DNA from: Ferruginibacter sp.
GTDB lineage: Bacteria > Bacteroidota > Bacteroidia > Chitinophagales > Chitinophagaceae
Reading direction: 5' to 3'
Assembly (NCBI GenBank): GCA_025359625.1
Contig: JANYFT010000266.1
Span: forward strand, 1 to 37,241
Length of the DNA: 37,241 bases
The notes beneath the pieces are model-generated. The model worked only from the letters and a program-made list of their open reading frames with translations. It searched no databases and was not told the DNA's origin. Positions within the stretch are counted from its first letter, which is position 1; every line of letters starts with the position of its first letter. The translations under genes and the position numbers were made by a program. This document shows positions 19,101 to 27,770 of the stretch, piece by piece.

Positions 19101-20880
19101 TAACTACTGTTGGTTTTATTTTATCTTCAACAGTAACAGTTGCTGTTCCTGTTTGTGCGTTCCCGTTAGCATCGGTAACGGTTAATGTTACGGTATTGGG
19201 GCCAACATTGCTGCAACTAAAACTTGTTTTATCCAAAGCTAATTGCAGGTTAGCCGCAGCCGTACAATTATCGGTAGAGCCATTATTTATTTGTGCTGCT
19301 GTTATGGATGCTGCGCCGTTTGCATCCAATTGTATCGTGATGTTTTGTGTAATGACAGTGGGTTTTATTTTATCTTCTACGGTAACGGTTGCTGTCCCCA
19401 TTTGTGCATTGCCGTTAGCATCAGTAACCGTTAGTATAACTATATTTGGACCAACATTGCTGCAATTAAAACTTGATTTATCCAAAGCTAATTGCAGGTT
19501 AGCCGCAGCCGTACAATTATCAGTTGAGCCATTATTGATTTGTGCAGGTATTATAGTTGCAGCACCGCTTGCATCCAATTGTATGGTGATGTTTTGGGTA
19601 ACAACTGTTGGTTTTATTTTGTCTTGTACGGTTACGATTGCTGTTCCAGTTTGTGCGTTAGTGTTGGCATCTGTTACCGTTAATGTTACAGTATTTGCGC
19701 CAACATTGCTACAATCGAAACTGGTTTTATCCAAAGCCAATTGCAGGTTAGCGGCAGCGGTACAATTATCTGTTGAGCCGTTATTGATTTGTGCAGGTGT
19801 TATGGATGCTGCGCCATTTGCATCCAATTGTATTGTGATGTTTTGTGTAATGACAGTTGGTTTTATTTTATCTTTTACGGTAACAGTTGCTGTTCCTGTT
19901 TGAAAATTATTATTAGCATCGGTAACCATTAGTGTTACGGTATTGGGGCCTACATTGCTGCAATCGAAACTGGTTTTATCCAAAGCCAATTGCAGGTTAG
20001 CAGCAGCCGTACAATTATCTGCTGACCCGTTGTTTATTTGCGCCGGTGTTATGGTTGCTGCTCCGCTTGCATCCAATTGTACCGTGATGTTTTGTGCAAC
20101 AACGGTTGGTTTTTGATTGTCTCCAAGTATCAGATTTGTTCCATTATCTGTTCCGGTTACCACAGGATTATCAGAAATAACACGGATGCGATAACCGGTT
20201 CCATAGATTACATTGGCCGGGATGGTAGCATTGATGGAACCACTTGTAGCAGCAGTTATATATCCTATATTAACAAGTGAAGCAAAACTGCCCGAAGCAT
20301 CAGATAATTGAGCGGTAAATGAGTTACCGTTGTTGTAGTTGCCATTGGCTGTATAAGGAACGGACAAAGTAGCTCCCGGGCAAAAGCTATTTGAAGAAAG
20401 AGAAGATGTTGAAATACTCTGTAAACTATACGTTAGTGTTACTTCATAATTATGAATACAGATTGTTGCATTGAAAGCAGATGTTTGAATTGTATTTGTA
20501 CCTCCATAATTATAATTAGAGATAGAGGGGTTAAAAACATCATTAAAACATTGATTGCATATACAACTCCCTTGCTGAGATTTAGAGCCTGCGCCTACAT
20601 TATTAAAGTTAACAGAGTAAGAGCCAGTGCCTAAACAATTCCCAGTGTAGTTTACTTTAACTGAAATGCCTGTTATAGTAGCGCCAACCGGCAAAGGATC
20701 AGCGAAAGTTTTTACGCCTCCATTCCATATACCGGTTCCATCAGAGCAGGCATAATTTCCATTGCTGCCACTGCATACAGTACAAAAGCCACCTGAAAAA
20801 TCAAGTGTAAATGTTATTGACTGCCCTATTGCACTTTGCAATAAAAAAAACAGAAGAGTTGAAACGATTATTTTTCTCAT
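16156..20880 (-). CDS. Large secreted HYR/Ig-like repeat protein with T9SS type A C-terminal sorting domain
   Basis: 1574 aa; signal peptide MRKIIVSTLLFFLLQSAIGQ; nine near-identical ~82-83-aa repeats (KPTVVTQNITVQLDASGAASITPAQINNGSTDNCTAAANLQLALDKTSFNCSNVGPNTVTLTVTDANGNAQTGTATVTVEDKI) plus one divergent repeat; C-term VKVLPNPTSYYFNLAL...VTITVIDVAGRVIEQQ...HPGIYIAEVRQGNDKVILRLIKEGE. Confidence 0.93.
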   Translation of the reverse strand: MRKIIVSTLLFFLLQSAIGQSITFTLDFSGGFCTVCSGSNGNYACSDGTGIWNGGVKTFADPLPVGATITGISVKVNYTGNCLGTGSYSVNFNNVGAGSKSQQGSCICNQCFNDVFNPSISNYNYGGTNTIQTSAFNATICIHNYEVTLTYSLQSISTSSLSSNSFCPGATLSVPYTANGNYNNGNSFTAQLSDASGSFASLVNIGYITAATSGSINATIPANVIYGTGYRIRVISDNPVVTGTDNGTNLILGDNQKPTVVAQNITVQLDASGAATITPAQINNGSADNCTAAANLQLALDKTSFDCSNVGPNTVTLMVTDANNNFQTGTATVTVKDKIKPTVITQNITIQLDANGAASITPAQINNGSTDNCTAAANLQLALDKTSFDCSNVGANTVTLTVTDANTNAQTGTAIVTVQDKIKPTVVTQNITIQLDASGAATIIPAQINNGSTDNCTAAANLQLALDKSSFNCSNVGPNIVILTVTDANGNAQMGTATVTVEDKIKPTVITQNITIQLDANGAASITAAQINNGSTDNCTAAANLQLALDKTSFSCSNVGPNTVTLTVTDANGNAQTGTATVTVEDKIKPTVVTQNITVQLDANGTASITPAQINNGSADNCTAASNLQLALDKTSFNCSNVGPNTVTLTVTDANGNVQMGTATVTVEDKIKPAVVTQNITVQLDVNGAASITPAQINNGSSDNCSIPANGYSLSKSSFNCSNVGANTVTLTVTDANNNSQTGTATVTVEDKIKPTVVTQNITVQLDASGAASITPAQINNGSTGNCTAAANLQLALDKSSFNCSNVGPNTVILSVTDANGNVQMGTATVTVEDKIKPTVVTQNITVQLDASGAASITPAQINNGSSDNCSIPANGYSLSKSNFNCSNVGVNTVTLTVTDANNNSQPGTATVTVQDKIKPTVVTQNITIQLDASGAASITPAQINNGSTDNCSIPANGYSLNKSSFNCINVGANTVTLTVTDANGNSQTGTATVTVQDKIKPVALCQSIDVYLGLNGTVSITAQQVDNGSSDNCSVTLSIDKSSFNTANVGPNNVVLTITDQSGNSSTCTAVVTVKKRPTTLQYTGDGSEQYSDQQLLTAVLKDQMSGGTVVASKTINFTLGSQSASAITNASGVANANLILIQDPAPVYTVTTSFAGDATFVASSDNDPFDITQEDARINFTGTQLVATQSSSSGVATVTLRATVQDITATPDAAGDIYSGDIRKAKVRFLNNNVPIVISGLTDANGWVLNPIILVNPADTKTGIVTLNWPVDIGTATDAEYTIGMEVSGYYTRKSQDDNTVITVYKPVGDFITGGGYIIPIQSAGQYASDAGKKTNFGFNVKYGKSGNNLQGNMNFIFRRTVSGVQRVYQIKSNSMTSLGVNVSNPNAQTAQFISKCNLTDITNPLSPISLGGNLTMQVNMTDRGEPGNNDDIAISLYNGSAILYSSSWTGNNTALMLLAGGNLVVHSGFSVGAANTTGQKYTTPILTIPPALEVKVLPNPTSYYFNLALKSGSKEKVTITVIDVAGRVIEQQTAAANSTLQLGNKYHPGIYIAEVRQGNDKVILRLIKEGE
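17881..20112 (-). repeat. Tandem coding repeat array: nine units of 249 or 246 bp
   Basis: Units by protein phase from K of KPTVV: 20112-19864, 19863-19615, 19614-19366, 19365-19117, 19116-18868, 18867-18622, 18621-18373, 18372-18127, 18126-17881; a tenth divergent unit (KPVALCQSIDVYLGLNGTV...) begins at 17880. Boundaries checked against the DNA at 20112, 18867 and 17880. Confidence 0.92.
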
Positions 20881-20890
20881 AACAGATGAT

Positions 20891-21265
20891 TTAATGGTTT
20901 GAATTTTGTGTAGTTAAGTCCTCTTCGGTGAGTCCTATTCCTCTTGCCGTTGATATAGGCAATACAATTACCTTTACCTTATCAATTTTCTGTTGATTTA
21001 ACTGTTGAACATGCCATTTCGCTACTTTTAAAGCGTTTTCTTTTTTCTTAAATCCATAAGGAACAACGAAAATTGGATTGAATGCTTGTTTTACAATTGA
21101 TTGCCCATTTTCAAATATCTCGTAACCATAAGTGTTATCAGAATTAGAGATAGTTTCTACTGTATATTTTCCAACTTGAACTGCATTTTTATTTTCATTA
21201 GTTTGAGCAAACAGCAATGAGGAAACAAAAAGTCCAAACAAGAGTAGTAGTTGTTTTTTGTACAT
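20891..21265 (-). CDS. DUF4907-like secreted protein
   Basis: 124 aa; signal peptide MYKKQLLLLFGLFVSSLLFAQ; YGYEIFENGQSIVKQAFNPIFVVPYGFKKKENALKVAKWHVQQL resembles DUF4907 as I recall it. Only 10 nt from the start of the HYR gene. Confidence 0.65.
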   Translation of the reverse strand: MYKKQLLLLFGLFVSSLLFAQTNENKNAVQVGKYTVETISNSDNTYGYEIFENGQSIVKQAFNPIFVVPYGFKKKENALKVAKWHVQQLNQQKIDKVKVIVLPISTARGIGLTEEDLTTQNSNH

Positions 21266-21355
21266 AAAAAATATTTTAAGTTGTTTTAAAAAAAATTAAT
21301 TGTTATAGCATATATTTTTCCTTGTGGAAAATAATGTTTTATAAACTTTATACAG

Positions 21356-21478
21356 ATGGTAAGCGTTAGTTTATCGCAGGAAGAATTGGATGGTTATGAT
21401 CTTATAAAAAATGAAATACTACAGATAGTTGTAAATAGGATGGCGGAAAAAAATCGGACACACGAGGAAGTTTATTGA
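21356..21478 (+). CDS. Possible short ORF (40 aa), unassigned
   Basis: ATG GTA AGC GTT AGT TTA TCG CAG ... GAA GTT TAT TGA = MVSVSLSQEELDGYDLIKNEILQIVVNRMAEKNRTHEEVY; lies in a ~530-bp intergenic region. Confidence 0.2.
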   Translation: MVSVSLSQEELDGYDLIKNEILQIVVNRMAEKNRTHEEVY

Positions 21479-21793
21479 CTGATATCCTTTTTAATATTGT
21501 TAATTATAAACCGGTATCCTAAAATCTCAACTATCTTATTCTCGTGCAAATACAAACCAGTTGGTATTTTTTCTCATTAAATGCTACAACAAACTTCCAA
21601 CTTAATAAATAGGGGCACAAGGGTAAATACACGGAGATCGGGCGGGTATTTTAACGGTATTAGATATTCGATAGTGAAAGTAAATGCCATTGGCTTGATA
21701 AGCAATAGCAAGAACTTGTCATTTTTTAAAAAATGGTGTACCTTAGGTTACCGCAAATGAATTTTATCCAAACCGGTTAAACGCTATACCATT

Positions 21794-22594
21794 ATGGCAT
21801 TAAAAACTACAACTACCTGGCTTAGTTATTTGGAAGATATAAGCAAAAAAAAAATTGTAACTAAGCAGTTACAGGTTGAGGAAATAGACAAATTTATTAC
21901 CCTGCAGCAATCTGCTTTTAATATACTTAACCATAGTGTACCCATGACTTATTTATTGGATTATACTACTGGTAAGTATATATTGGTTAGTAACCAATGC
22001 CAGGCAGTTTTTTATTTTTCCAATAAAAAAATAATGGATGGTGGTCTTGATTTTACATTGGATAGTATTCATCCTGCTGATCTGCGGTTGTTTAATGAAA
22101 AAATTTTTACAGACAGGCAAATGATTTTAAAAAAAATACCAGTTGAGGAGCATAAGGATCATATATTCTCTTACAACTATCGCTATAAAAATGGAAAGGG
22201 CGACTATGTAAATTTATTGCAACGCAATTCTTTCATCCAATCAGATGAAAATGGTAATCCGCTTTTAAGCTTGGGTGTAGTTACTAATATTGATCATTTT
22301 AATACAGAAAGTCCTGTGATACAATTGGTGGAAAAAGTTGATCCTGTCACGGGAAATGTGGATTCCTTTATAAAAAATACATATTACCTGAACGAAGAAG
22401 ACAAGGTCTTTTCAAAGCGGGAAAAAGAAATCTTATTGTGGCTGGCCGAAGGATTGACCAGTAAGCAAATAGCAGACAAATTATTTATCAGTGAGCATAC
22501 CGTCATCAACCACAAACGCAATATGCACAGGAAGAGCAATACACAAAATGCGGCTGCATTGATAAACTTTGCCTTTAAGCAGCACCTGTTGTAA
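21794..22594 (+). CDS. PAS-containing LuxR family transcriptional regulator
   Basis: 266 aa; PAS-like N-terminal half and C-terminal HTH FSKREKEILLWLAEGLTSKQIADKLFISEHTVINHKRNMHRKSNTQNAAALINFAF. Confidence 0.9.
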   Translation: MALKTTTTWLSYLEDISKKKIVTKQLQVEEIDKFITLQQSAFNILNHSVPMTYLLDYTTGKYILVSNQCQAVFYFSNKKIMDGGLDFTLDSIHPADLRLFNEKIFTDRQMILKKIPVEEHKDHIFSYNYRYKNGKGDYVNLLQRNSFIQSDENGNPLLSLGVVTNIDHFNTESPVIQLVEKVDPVTGNVDSFIKNTYYLNEEDKVFSKREKEILLWLAEGLTSKQIADKLFISEHTVINHKRNMHRKSNTQNAAALINFAFKQHLL

Positions 22595-23408
22595 ATATCT
22601 CTTTTGCAAATTGTACCAGCAATTCATTAAATGCTTCGGGTGCATCAATATTTACCATATGGCTTGCTTCGGGGATTTTATAGATTATTTTATTCCATAC
22701 ATTTATCGGCGCTTCATCTAAGTAATAGGGGTTTACTACTCTTTCATCTTTACCAAAAACAATACATATCGGGCAGTTGTTTTTTTGCAAAATGACTATT
22801 TCGTCGCTATAAATTCCTGCTGCAATAGTTGCATATAATGCAGACCTGAACGGGTCTTTTACCGCATGATAATCTTCCAGAAATATCTGCCTGTCTTTTG
22901 TATCGGTTGAAATGGAAGTTTCACCAGCATATTTATTTACCAGTTCCGCAGGCACGTTTTCTGCAAATACCGGGGTAACATCGGCTGTTGGTAAAATCAT
23001 TTTATGCAAACCCAAACCTTCACCAACAATACAAGGGCCTGCCAATATCAATCCATTTGGCGAAAAAACATTAGCCAACATTTCGGCAACAATATTGGTA
23101 CCTAAAGAACTGCCGCAAATAATAAAGGGTTTATCATTGATGAGTTGCATAACTACTTCACTCATTATTTCTGCCATTGCTGGCAAACTAAAATCGGCAT
23201 CAGCAGGCAGCGGATCCGAGTTTCCATGGCTGGGAAGATCGATTGTTATTAAACGGTAATCAACAAAGGAAGGACTTTCAACCTGTTTGCGCCATACCCT
23301 TGAAGAAGATGAATTGCCATGAATAAAAAAAATGGTATTTACCTGTTCAGGGTTAGAAATATAACAGGCTATCTGTAAGTTATTTGTTGTAACAAATGTT
23401 TGCTTCAT
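22575..23408 (-). CDS. Alpha/beta hydrolase
   Basis: 277 aa; IFFIHGNSSSSRVWRKQ, LITIDLPSHGNSD, FIICGSSLGTNIVAEML nucleophile elbow, catalytic-His region EASHMVNIDAPEAFNELLVQF. Confidence 0.9.
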   Translation of the reverse strand: MKQTFVTTNNLQIACYISNPEQVNTIFFIHGNSSSSRVWRKQVESPSFVDYRLITIDLPSHGNSDPLPADADFSLPAMAEIMSEVVMQLINDKPFIICGSSLGTNIVAEMLANVFSPNGLILAGPCIVGEGLGLHKMILPTADVTPVFAENVPAELVNKYAGETSISTDTKDRQIFLEDYHAVKDPFRSALYATIAAGIYSDEIVILQKNNCPICIVFGKDERVVNPYYLDEAPINVWNKIIYKIPEASHMVNIDAPEAFNELLVQFAKEIFTTGAA

Positions 23409-23628
23409 ACAGTTTTTGCATTGGTAATTTTAATAATAAATATACCGATTTTAAAAGCTGCTGGTCAAAAAAAATTATTACTGACTTATGCATTGTCTGG
23501 GATTAAATATTACAAAAGAATATAAGTATTTGTAGTGGCTTGGTCCCACGCTCAAAACGTAATAAAAATCTGATAGACCTGTTTATATCACCTTGTAATC
23601 AACTTGGACTGAACAGTAAAATACTTAA

Positions 23629-23655
23629 TAAAAAAGGCTGCCTTAAAAGACAGCC
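23629..23655 (-). terminator. Rho-independent terminator for the 23684-24580 gene
   Basis: On the minus strand GGCTGTC-TTTTAA-GGCAGCC followed by TTTTTT; 7-bp stem with one G-T wobble, about 29 nt after the stop. Confidence 0.85.
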
Positions 23656-23683
23656 CATTTGATTTTTATGTAATGGTTGGTTT

Positions 23684-24580
23684 TTATTGTATAACCGTAA
23701 GTGTTTTTACAACCGATTCACCAGAACTGGCATTCACAATGCGAATGCGATAAATGCCTGTCTGCAGATCATTTATTTCAATGGTGTTGCTGGTTTTAGA
23801 AGAAAGAGTTTTTACTACCCTGCCAGTGTTGTCAATCACCTGTATATTAACAGGCTCACTGATATCCAAAATAAAAACTTTGGCGTTTCTAACTGCCGGG
23901 TTTGGAAATATGGTAAAGTCAATTGCAGAGCCTGTGCCTTTTACAATCTTTATTTCGCTGTACTTTTCCTGGGCATCTTTACTACGTAATCTTAAACGGT
24001 ATTCGGAAACTCCTTTCAAATTATTTACATCTGTGTATTTGTAAGAACTTCCGGTTTCATTATTAGTTGCTGAAACCGTTCCAACGATAATAAAACCATC
24101 ACCTGATTTTCTTTCAACATCAAAAGCCAGTGCATTTGATTCGTAAGCAGTTTGCCAGCTAATAGAAACATTGCTGCCATTTCTTTTTGCAAAAAAAGAT
24201 TTAATAGTAATGGGTAGTACTCCACCTTCAGGAACTAAACAACCAAATGGATCAGCCGAACCCGGGTTATGAAAATATATTTTCCAGTTGGATGCAGGCG
24301 GCATATTTCCTCCCACAACACAATATCCGATATAGCCTAATTGACTGCATTTGGATGCATCGGGTGCAGCAAAAGTTATATTCGCTTTTGCGCCATTAGT
24401 GTAAACCGAATCAATGATGGGTATGCTGGCCGGGCAGGTAGTGTAATACAATTTTAACTGGCCAGCGGCACAGGCCCCATTTCCATTATTTCTTCTAAAA
24501 TAATCCGGGCAAATCGAAGATTGAGCAAAAGTTACAATGCTAAATAATAGCATTGAAATACTAAGTGTAAAAAGTTTCAT
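23684..24580 (-). CDS. Secreted protein with T9SS type A C-terminal sorting domain
   Basis: 298 aa; signal MKLFTLSISMLLFSIVTFAQ; Cys-rich N-terminal module; LPITIKSFFAKRNGSNVSISWQTAYESNALAFDVERKSGDGF; C-term FTIFPNPAVRNAKVFILDISEPVNIQVIDNTGRVVKTL...LQTGIYRIRI. Confidence 0.88.
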   Translation of the reverse strand: MKLFTLSISMLLFSIVTFAQSSICPDYFRRNNGNGACAAGQLKLYYTTCPASIPIIDSVYTNGAKANITFAAPDASKCSQLGYIGYCVVGGNMPPASNWKIYFHNPGSADPFGCLVPEGGVLPITIKSFFAKRNGSNVSISWQTAYESNALAFDVERKSGDGFIIVGTVSATNNETGSSYKYTDVNNLKGVSEYRLRLRSKDAQEKYSEIKIVKGTGSAIDFTIFPNPAVRNAKVFILDISEPVNIQVIDNTGRVVKTLSSKTSNTIEINDLQTGIYRIRIVNASSGESVVKTLTVIQ

Positions 24581-24993
24581 TTTTTTGAGGTTTTGAGGTT
24601 TAAAATTTTTATTCAGAATTGATTCTCTTGAATAAGGAATTTTAGTTGGTGGGATTCAAAAAAATTGGAGATTGATATAAATAAACGTACTGCTTTATGC
24701 ACAGTTATTTTCAGCAAATAATAATGGACTAGTAGAAATTCAATGAATTGGAGTTACGAATAAATAAACCCTACGATATCAAACGAAAATTATTTAACAG
24801 GAGATTGAGGTAATAAGTGTAAGGGGTATTCTTGTGTGATGTAAAAGTAATATCATTTTTTGGATTACCAAATTTTTTTAGCACTTTTTTAAATAGTATC
24901 ATTTATTGTCAGATGTCATTTTATTAGGAAATTTGTGCCCATCTAATTGCGGTTTTAGATTTTTTTAGAATCAAATAATTTAGTTCTTTAAAG

Positions 24994-25602
24994 TTAGGGT
25001 TTCAAATTATATAGAAAAGGATTCCCTTGGTTAACTAGTCTAAGCATAACAAAAAGTAATAGATATAAAATCCATTCTTCTCTTAACAAGGAATATAATT
25101 TTAAATCAATAAACCTGTTTTTAACCCATTCACCCTGCCTGATGGTGGCTTCATATTTAAAGCCTGATCTTTCAGGAATTTTTTGGCTCCTGGTATTGTC
25201 AGCCCCACATTTAATTTCAATCCTGTTGAGTTGTAATTGAGTAAAGCAATAATCAATAAGCCCTTTACAAGATTTGGAAATGATTCCTCTTCCCTGAATA
25301 GTTTCAGCTATCCAATAACCTATTTCTCCAATTTTATTTTGCTGGTCAATTTTATAAATGCCAATCCTGCCCACTATTTTGTTGTTGTCAATAATTACAA
25401 ATGCATATTCAAAACCTGTTTTATTTCTTTGGGTAGAACCAACAATAAAGTTTTGTATCAATTCAACTGCCTGCATATTATCTACCCAGGGCAGCCATTC
25501 GTTTAAATAATTTCTGTTCAGGGAGACTAATTCAAAAATTTCCTGGCAATGCTTTTGATCAATCAGTTCAAGAATAATATTGTCGTCAATTGTTATTGTC
25601 AT
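24994..25602 (-). CDS. GNAT family N-acetyltransferase (RimJ/RimL-like)
   Basis: 202 aa; FEYAFVIIDNNKIVGRIGIYKIDQQNKIGEIGYWIAETIQGRGIISKSCKGLIDYCFTQLQLNRIEIKCGADNTRSQKIPERSGFKYEATIRQGEWVKNRFIDLKLYSLLREEW. Confidence 0.9.
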   Translation of the reverse strand: MTITIDDNIILELIDQKHCQEIFELVSLNRNYLNEWLPWVDNMQAVELIQNFIVGSTQRNKTGFEYAFVIIDNNKIVGRIGIYKIDQQNKIGEIGYWIAETIQGRGIISKSCKGLIDYCFTQLQLNRIEIKCGADNTRSQKIPERSGFKYEATIRQGEWVKNRFIDLKLYSLLREEWILYLLLFVMLRLVNQGNPFLYNLKP

Positions 25603-26072
25603 TTGTTTAAACTTTTGTTTTGAAAAAAATATTCACACGAATATTCGTTGAGCCTTATAATTAAAATCAGCCAGCCATCTTCCTTATTTTGTATTCTTTA
25701 TTTTTGCCATTGCCCTACCTGGATATGTACCCCAGCCTCTAAATTTTGGCGAAATAGCACTAAAGGTAAAACGATCTTGGGGCAATAAATACAAATTGAA
25801 AGATGATCCACTATTAAAATTTCATTGCTTAAAAGTGTGGTATGCACCGGCCTGCTTTTGTCCGGGATGTTATGTTTAGAACATGCTGCAATTCAACCCC
25901 CAAGTTTATTGCAGGCAACACGAAGGATGGAAAACCAAGGGTTACTTTTACCAAATAAGTTGTGCACAAAAAAGCTTTGATGGCTCAACCGCCACTCCAG
26001 TTTCTAAAACTAAACAGCATGGAGGAATAATTTGCCAATAAATTGTCAGCCATAATTTTTTATCTTGCTGTT

Positions 26073-27197
26073 ATGAAAAAAATATCACTAAACGTTTTAT
26101 TGCTATCCTTCCTATTTGCAGGCATTCATTTACCTGCACAAACACTAACTGACAGTAAAGCCACCAAAGAAACAAAAGCATTGTACCGCAACCTGCATAA
26201 ACTTGCTGAACAACATATTTTATTTGGACACCAGCATGCTACAGAATATGGCCATGGCTGGGTGGGCAACGATTACACACGCAGCGATGTGCAATCAGTA
26301 ACCGGTTCTCATCCGGCAGTAATTGGCGTTGATTTTAGCGGCCTTTCCGGCCGGCCCGATGCTATGATTGAAAAAACAAAAGAGGAATTAATAAAAAATA
26401 TTGAAGCCACCTACAACCGGGGCGGCGTTACCACGGCAGCCTGGCATTTTATAAACCCGGTTTCTCCCGGAGGTTTTTATTGGGTTGATACAGTGTCGAA
26501 ACCTGCGGTAAAATACATCATCCCTGGCGGAAGTTTTAATGAAGCCTATAAAAAAATATTGAACAATATTGCGGCGGTAGCCAAAAGGGTAAAAGGAAAA
26601 GATGGTAAAACAGTGCCGGTAATTTTCAGGCCTTTTCATGAATTGGACGGTGACTGGTTTTGGTGGGGTAAAAGTCATTGCACCAAAGAAGAATTTAAAA
26701 GTTTGTGGCAATTTACCATTGCTTACCTGCGGGACAGTTTGCAGGTGCATAATTTTATTTATGCCTTTTCGCCCGATTGTACATTTAATTCAACAGAAGA
26801 ATATACCGACCGTTACCCCGGAAATGAATGGGTTGATATTGTTGGCTTTGATGATTATGCAGACTTTGGCCGGGATGGAAAATATGATCTTGCAGCAGGG
26901 TTAAAAAAACTAAAAATAGTCAACAAGTTTGCGGCACAATCTGGCAAGCTGGCGGCCTTTACAGAAACAGGTTTAGAATCGGTAGCAGACAGTAACTGGT
27001 ACACCGGGTCTTTATTAAAAACTTTGCAACAAGAGCCCCTAAAACTGGCGTACGTTTTAGTATGGCGCAACGATAGTAAAAGCGCTACCCATTTTTACAC
27101 TCCTTTTCCTGGCCATGCAAGTGTACCGGATTTTATTAAATTTTACAATGATAAGTACACCTGGTTTGAGAATGATTTACCAGATTTGTACAAATAG
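26073..27197 (+). CDS. Glycoside hydrolase family 26 (beta-mannanase-like)
   Basis: Start at internal Met MKKISLNVLLLSFLFAGIHLPAQ (signal peptide); ILFGHQHATEYGHGW, FRPFHELDGDWFWWG (acid/base Glu), GFDDYADFG, AAFTETGLESV (nucleophile Glu). Confidence 0.88.
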   Translation: MKKISLNVLLLSFLFAGIHLPAQTLTDSKATKETKALYRNLHKLAEQHILFGHQHATEYGHGWVGNDYTRSDVQSVTGSHPAVIGVDFSGLSGRPDAMIEKTKEELIKNIEATYNRGGVTTAAWHFINPVSPGGFYWVDTVSKPAVKYIIPGGSFNEAYKKILNNIAAVAKRVKGKDGKTVPVIFRPFHELDGDWFWWGKSHCTKEEFKSLWQFTIAYLRDSLQVHNFIYAFSPDCTFNSTEEYTDRYPGNEWVDIVGFDDYADFGRDGKYDLAAGLKKLKIVNKFAAQSGKLAAFTETGLESVADSNWYTGSLLKTLQQEPLKLAYVLVWRNDSKSATHFYTPFPGHASVPDFIKFYNDKYTWFENDLPDLYK

Positions 27198-27770
27198 GTT
27201 TCTATAAAAATCAGTAAAATACGTACCCTGATAAATTTTTATTAGCAGATATAATACCTCATAATTTTATTAAAAAGAGATAAGTGAACATTCAAAACTA
27301 ATCACTATTACTCGAATTTAAGGCCCTATTAAATTTGTAGTAATTCTTCTACAAACAGAAGTTTGCCTTTTACCTACCTTACATAAAAAAACTAAAAAAA
27401 TTTAGTAAAATATTTTTTGTTAATTATCCTTGTTCCAAGAATATTTAGCTTGTTATGAAGCCAAAACTATCAATAAATAAAAACCTTTTGAAAACATAAT
27501 ATTTGCATTGATAATTTTTATTATTATGGTATTGGTTGCTTCAAGGCAAACACAACTATCCAAAAATATAACCGCATAGAGAAGCCGGGTCAACGGCCGC
27601 AATAGCATTGGTAACACCCGGCAGAAATAATTATATGTAGATAATATTCGCCGTATAATTATTTGGGTAGAAGAGAAGTAAATAAAGGAGCAAGCTTTTA
27701 TTTTAGTTTGCCCGATAATTAATATGTTTACTGGTTATTATTAAATCAGTCACCCGATTAAAGAATACTA

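Noticed and set aside
18947-19903. 318-aa plus-strand ORF (and 18293-18661, 122 aa) within the HYR-repeat gene
   Set aside because: Antisense shadow of the tandem repeat: the same stop-free antisense frame recurs in every unit. The sense strand encodes signal peptide, repeats and T9SS domain; the antisense has no initiation context or recognisable fold.
17881-20112. Assembly artefact or CRISPR-like reading of the long repeat block
   Set aside because: Units keep the reading frame (249/246 bp) and carry protein-level variation, so it is a coding domain array, though copy number still deserves long-read confirmation.
24994-25070. Possible frameshift at the C-terminus of the GNAT (extra ILYLLLFVMLRLVNQGNPFLYNLKP)
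   Set aside because: The extension beyond the usual end is unusual but there is no positive evidence for a frameshift; could simply be stop-codon loss.
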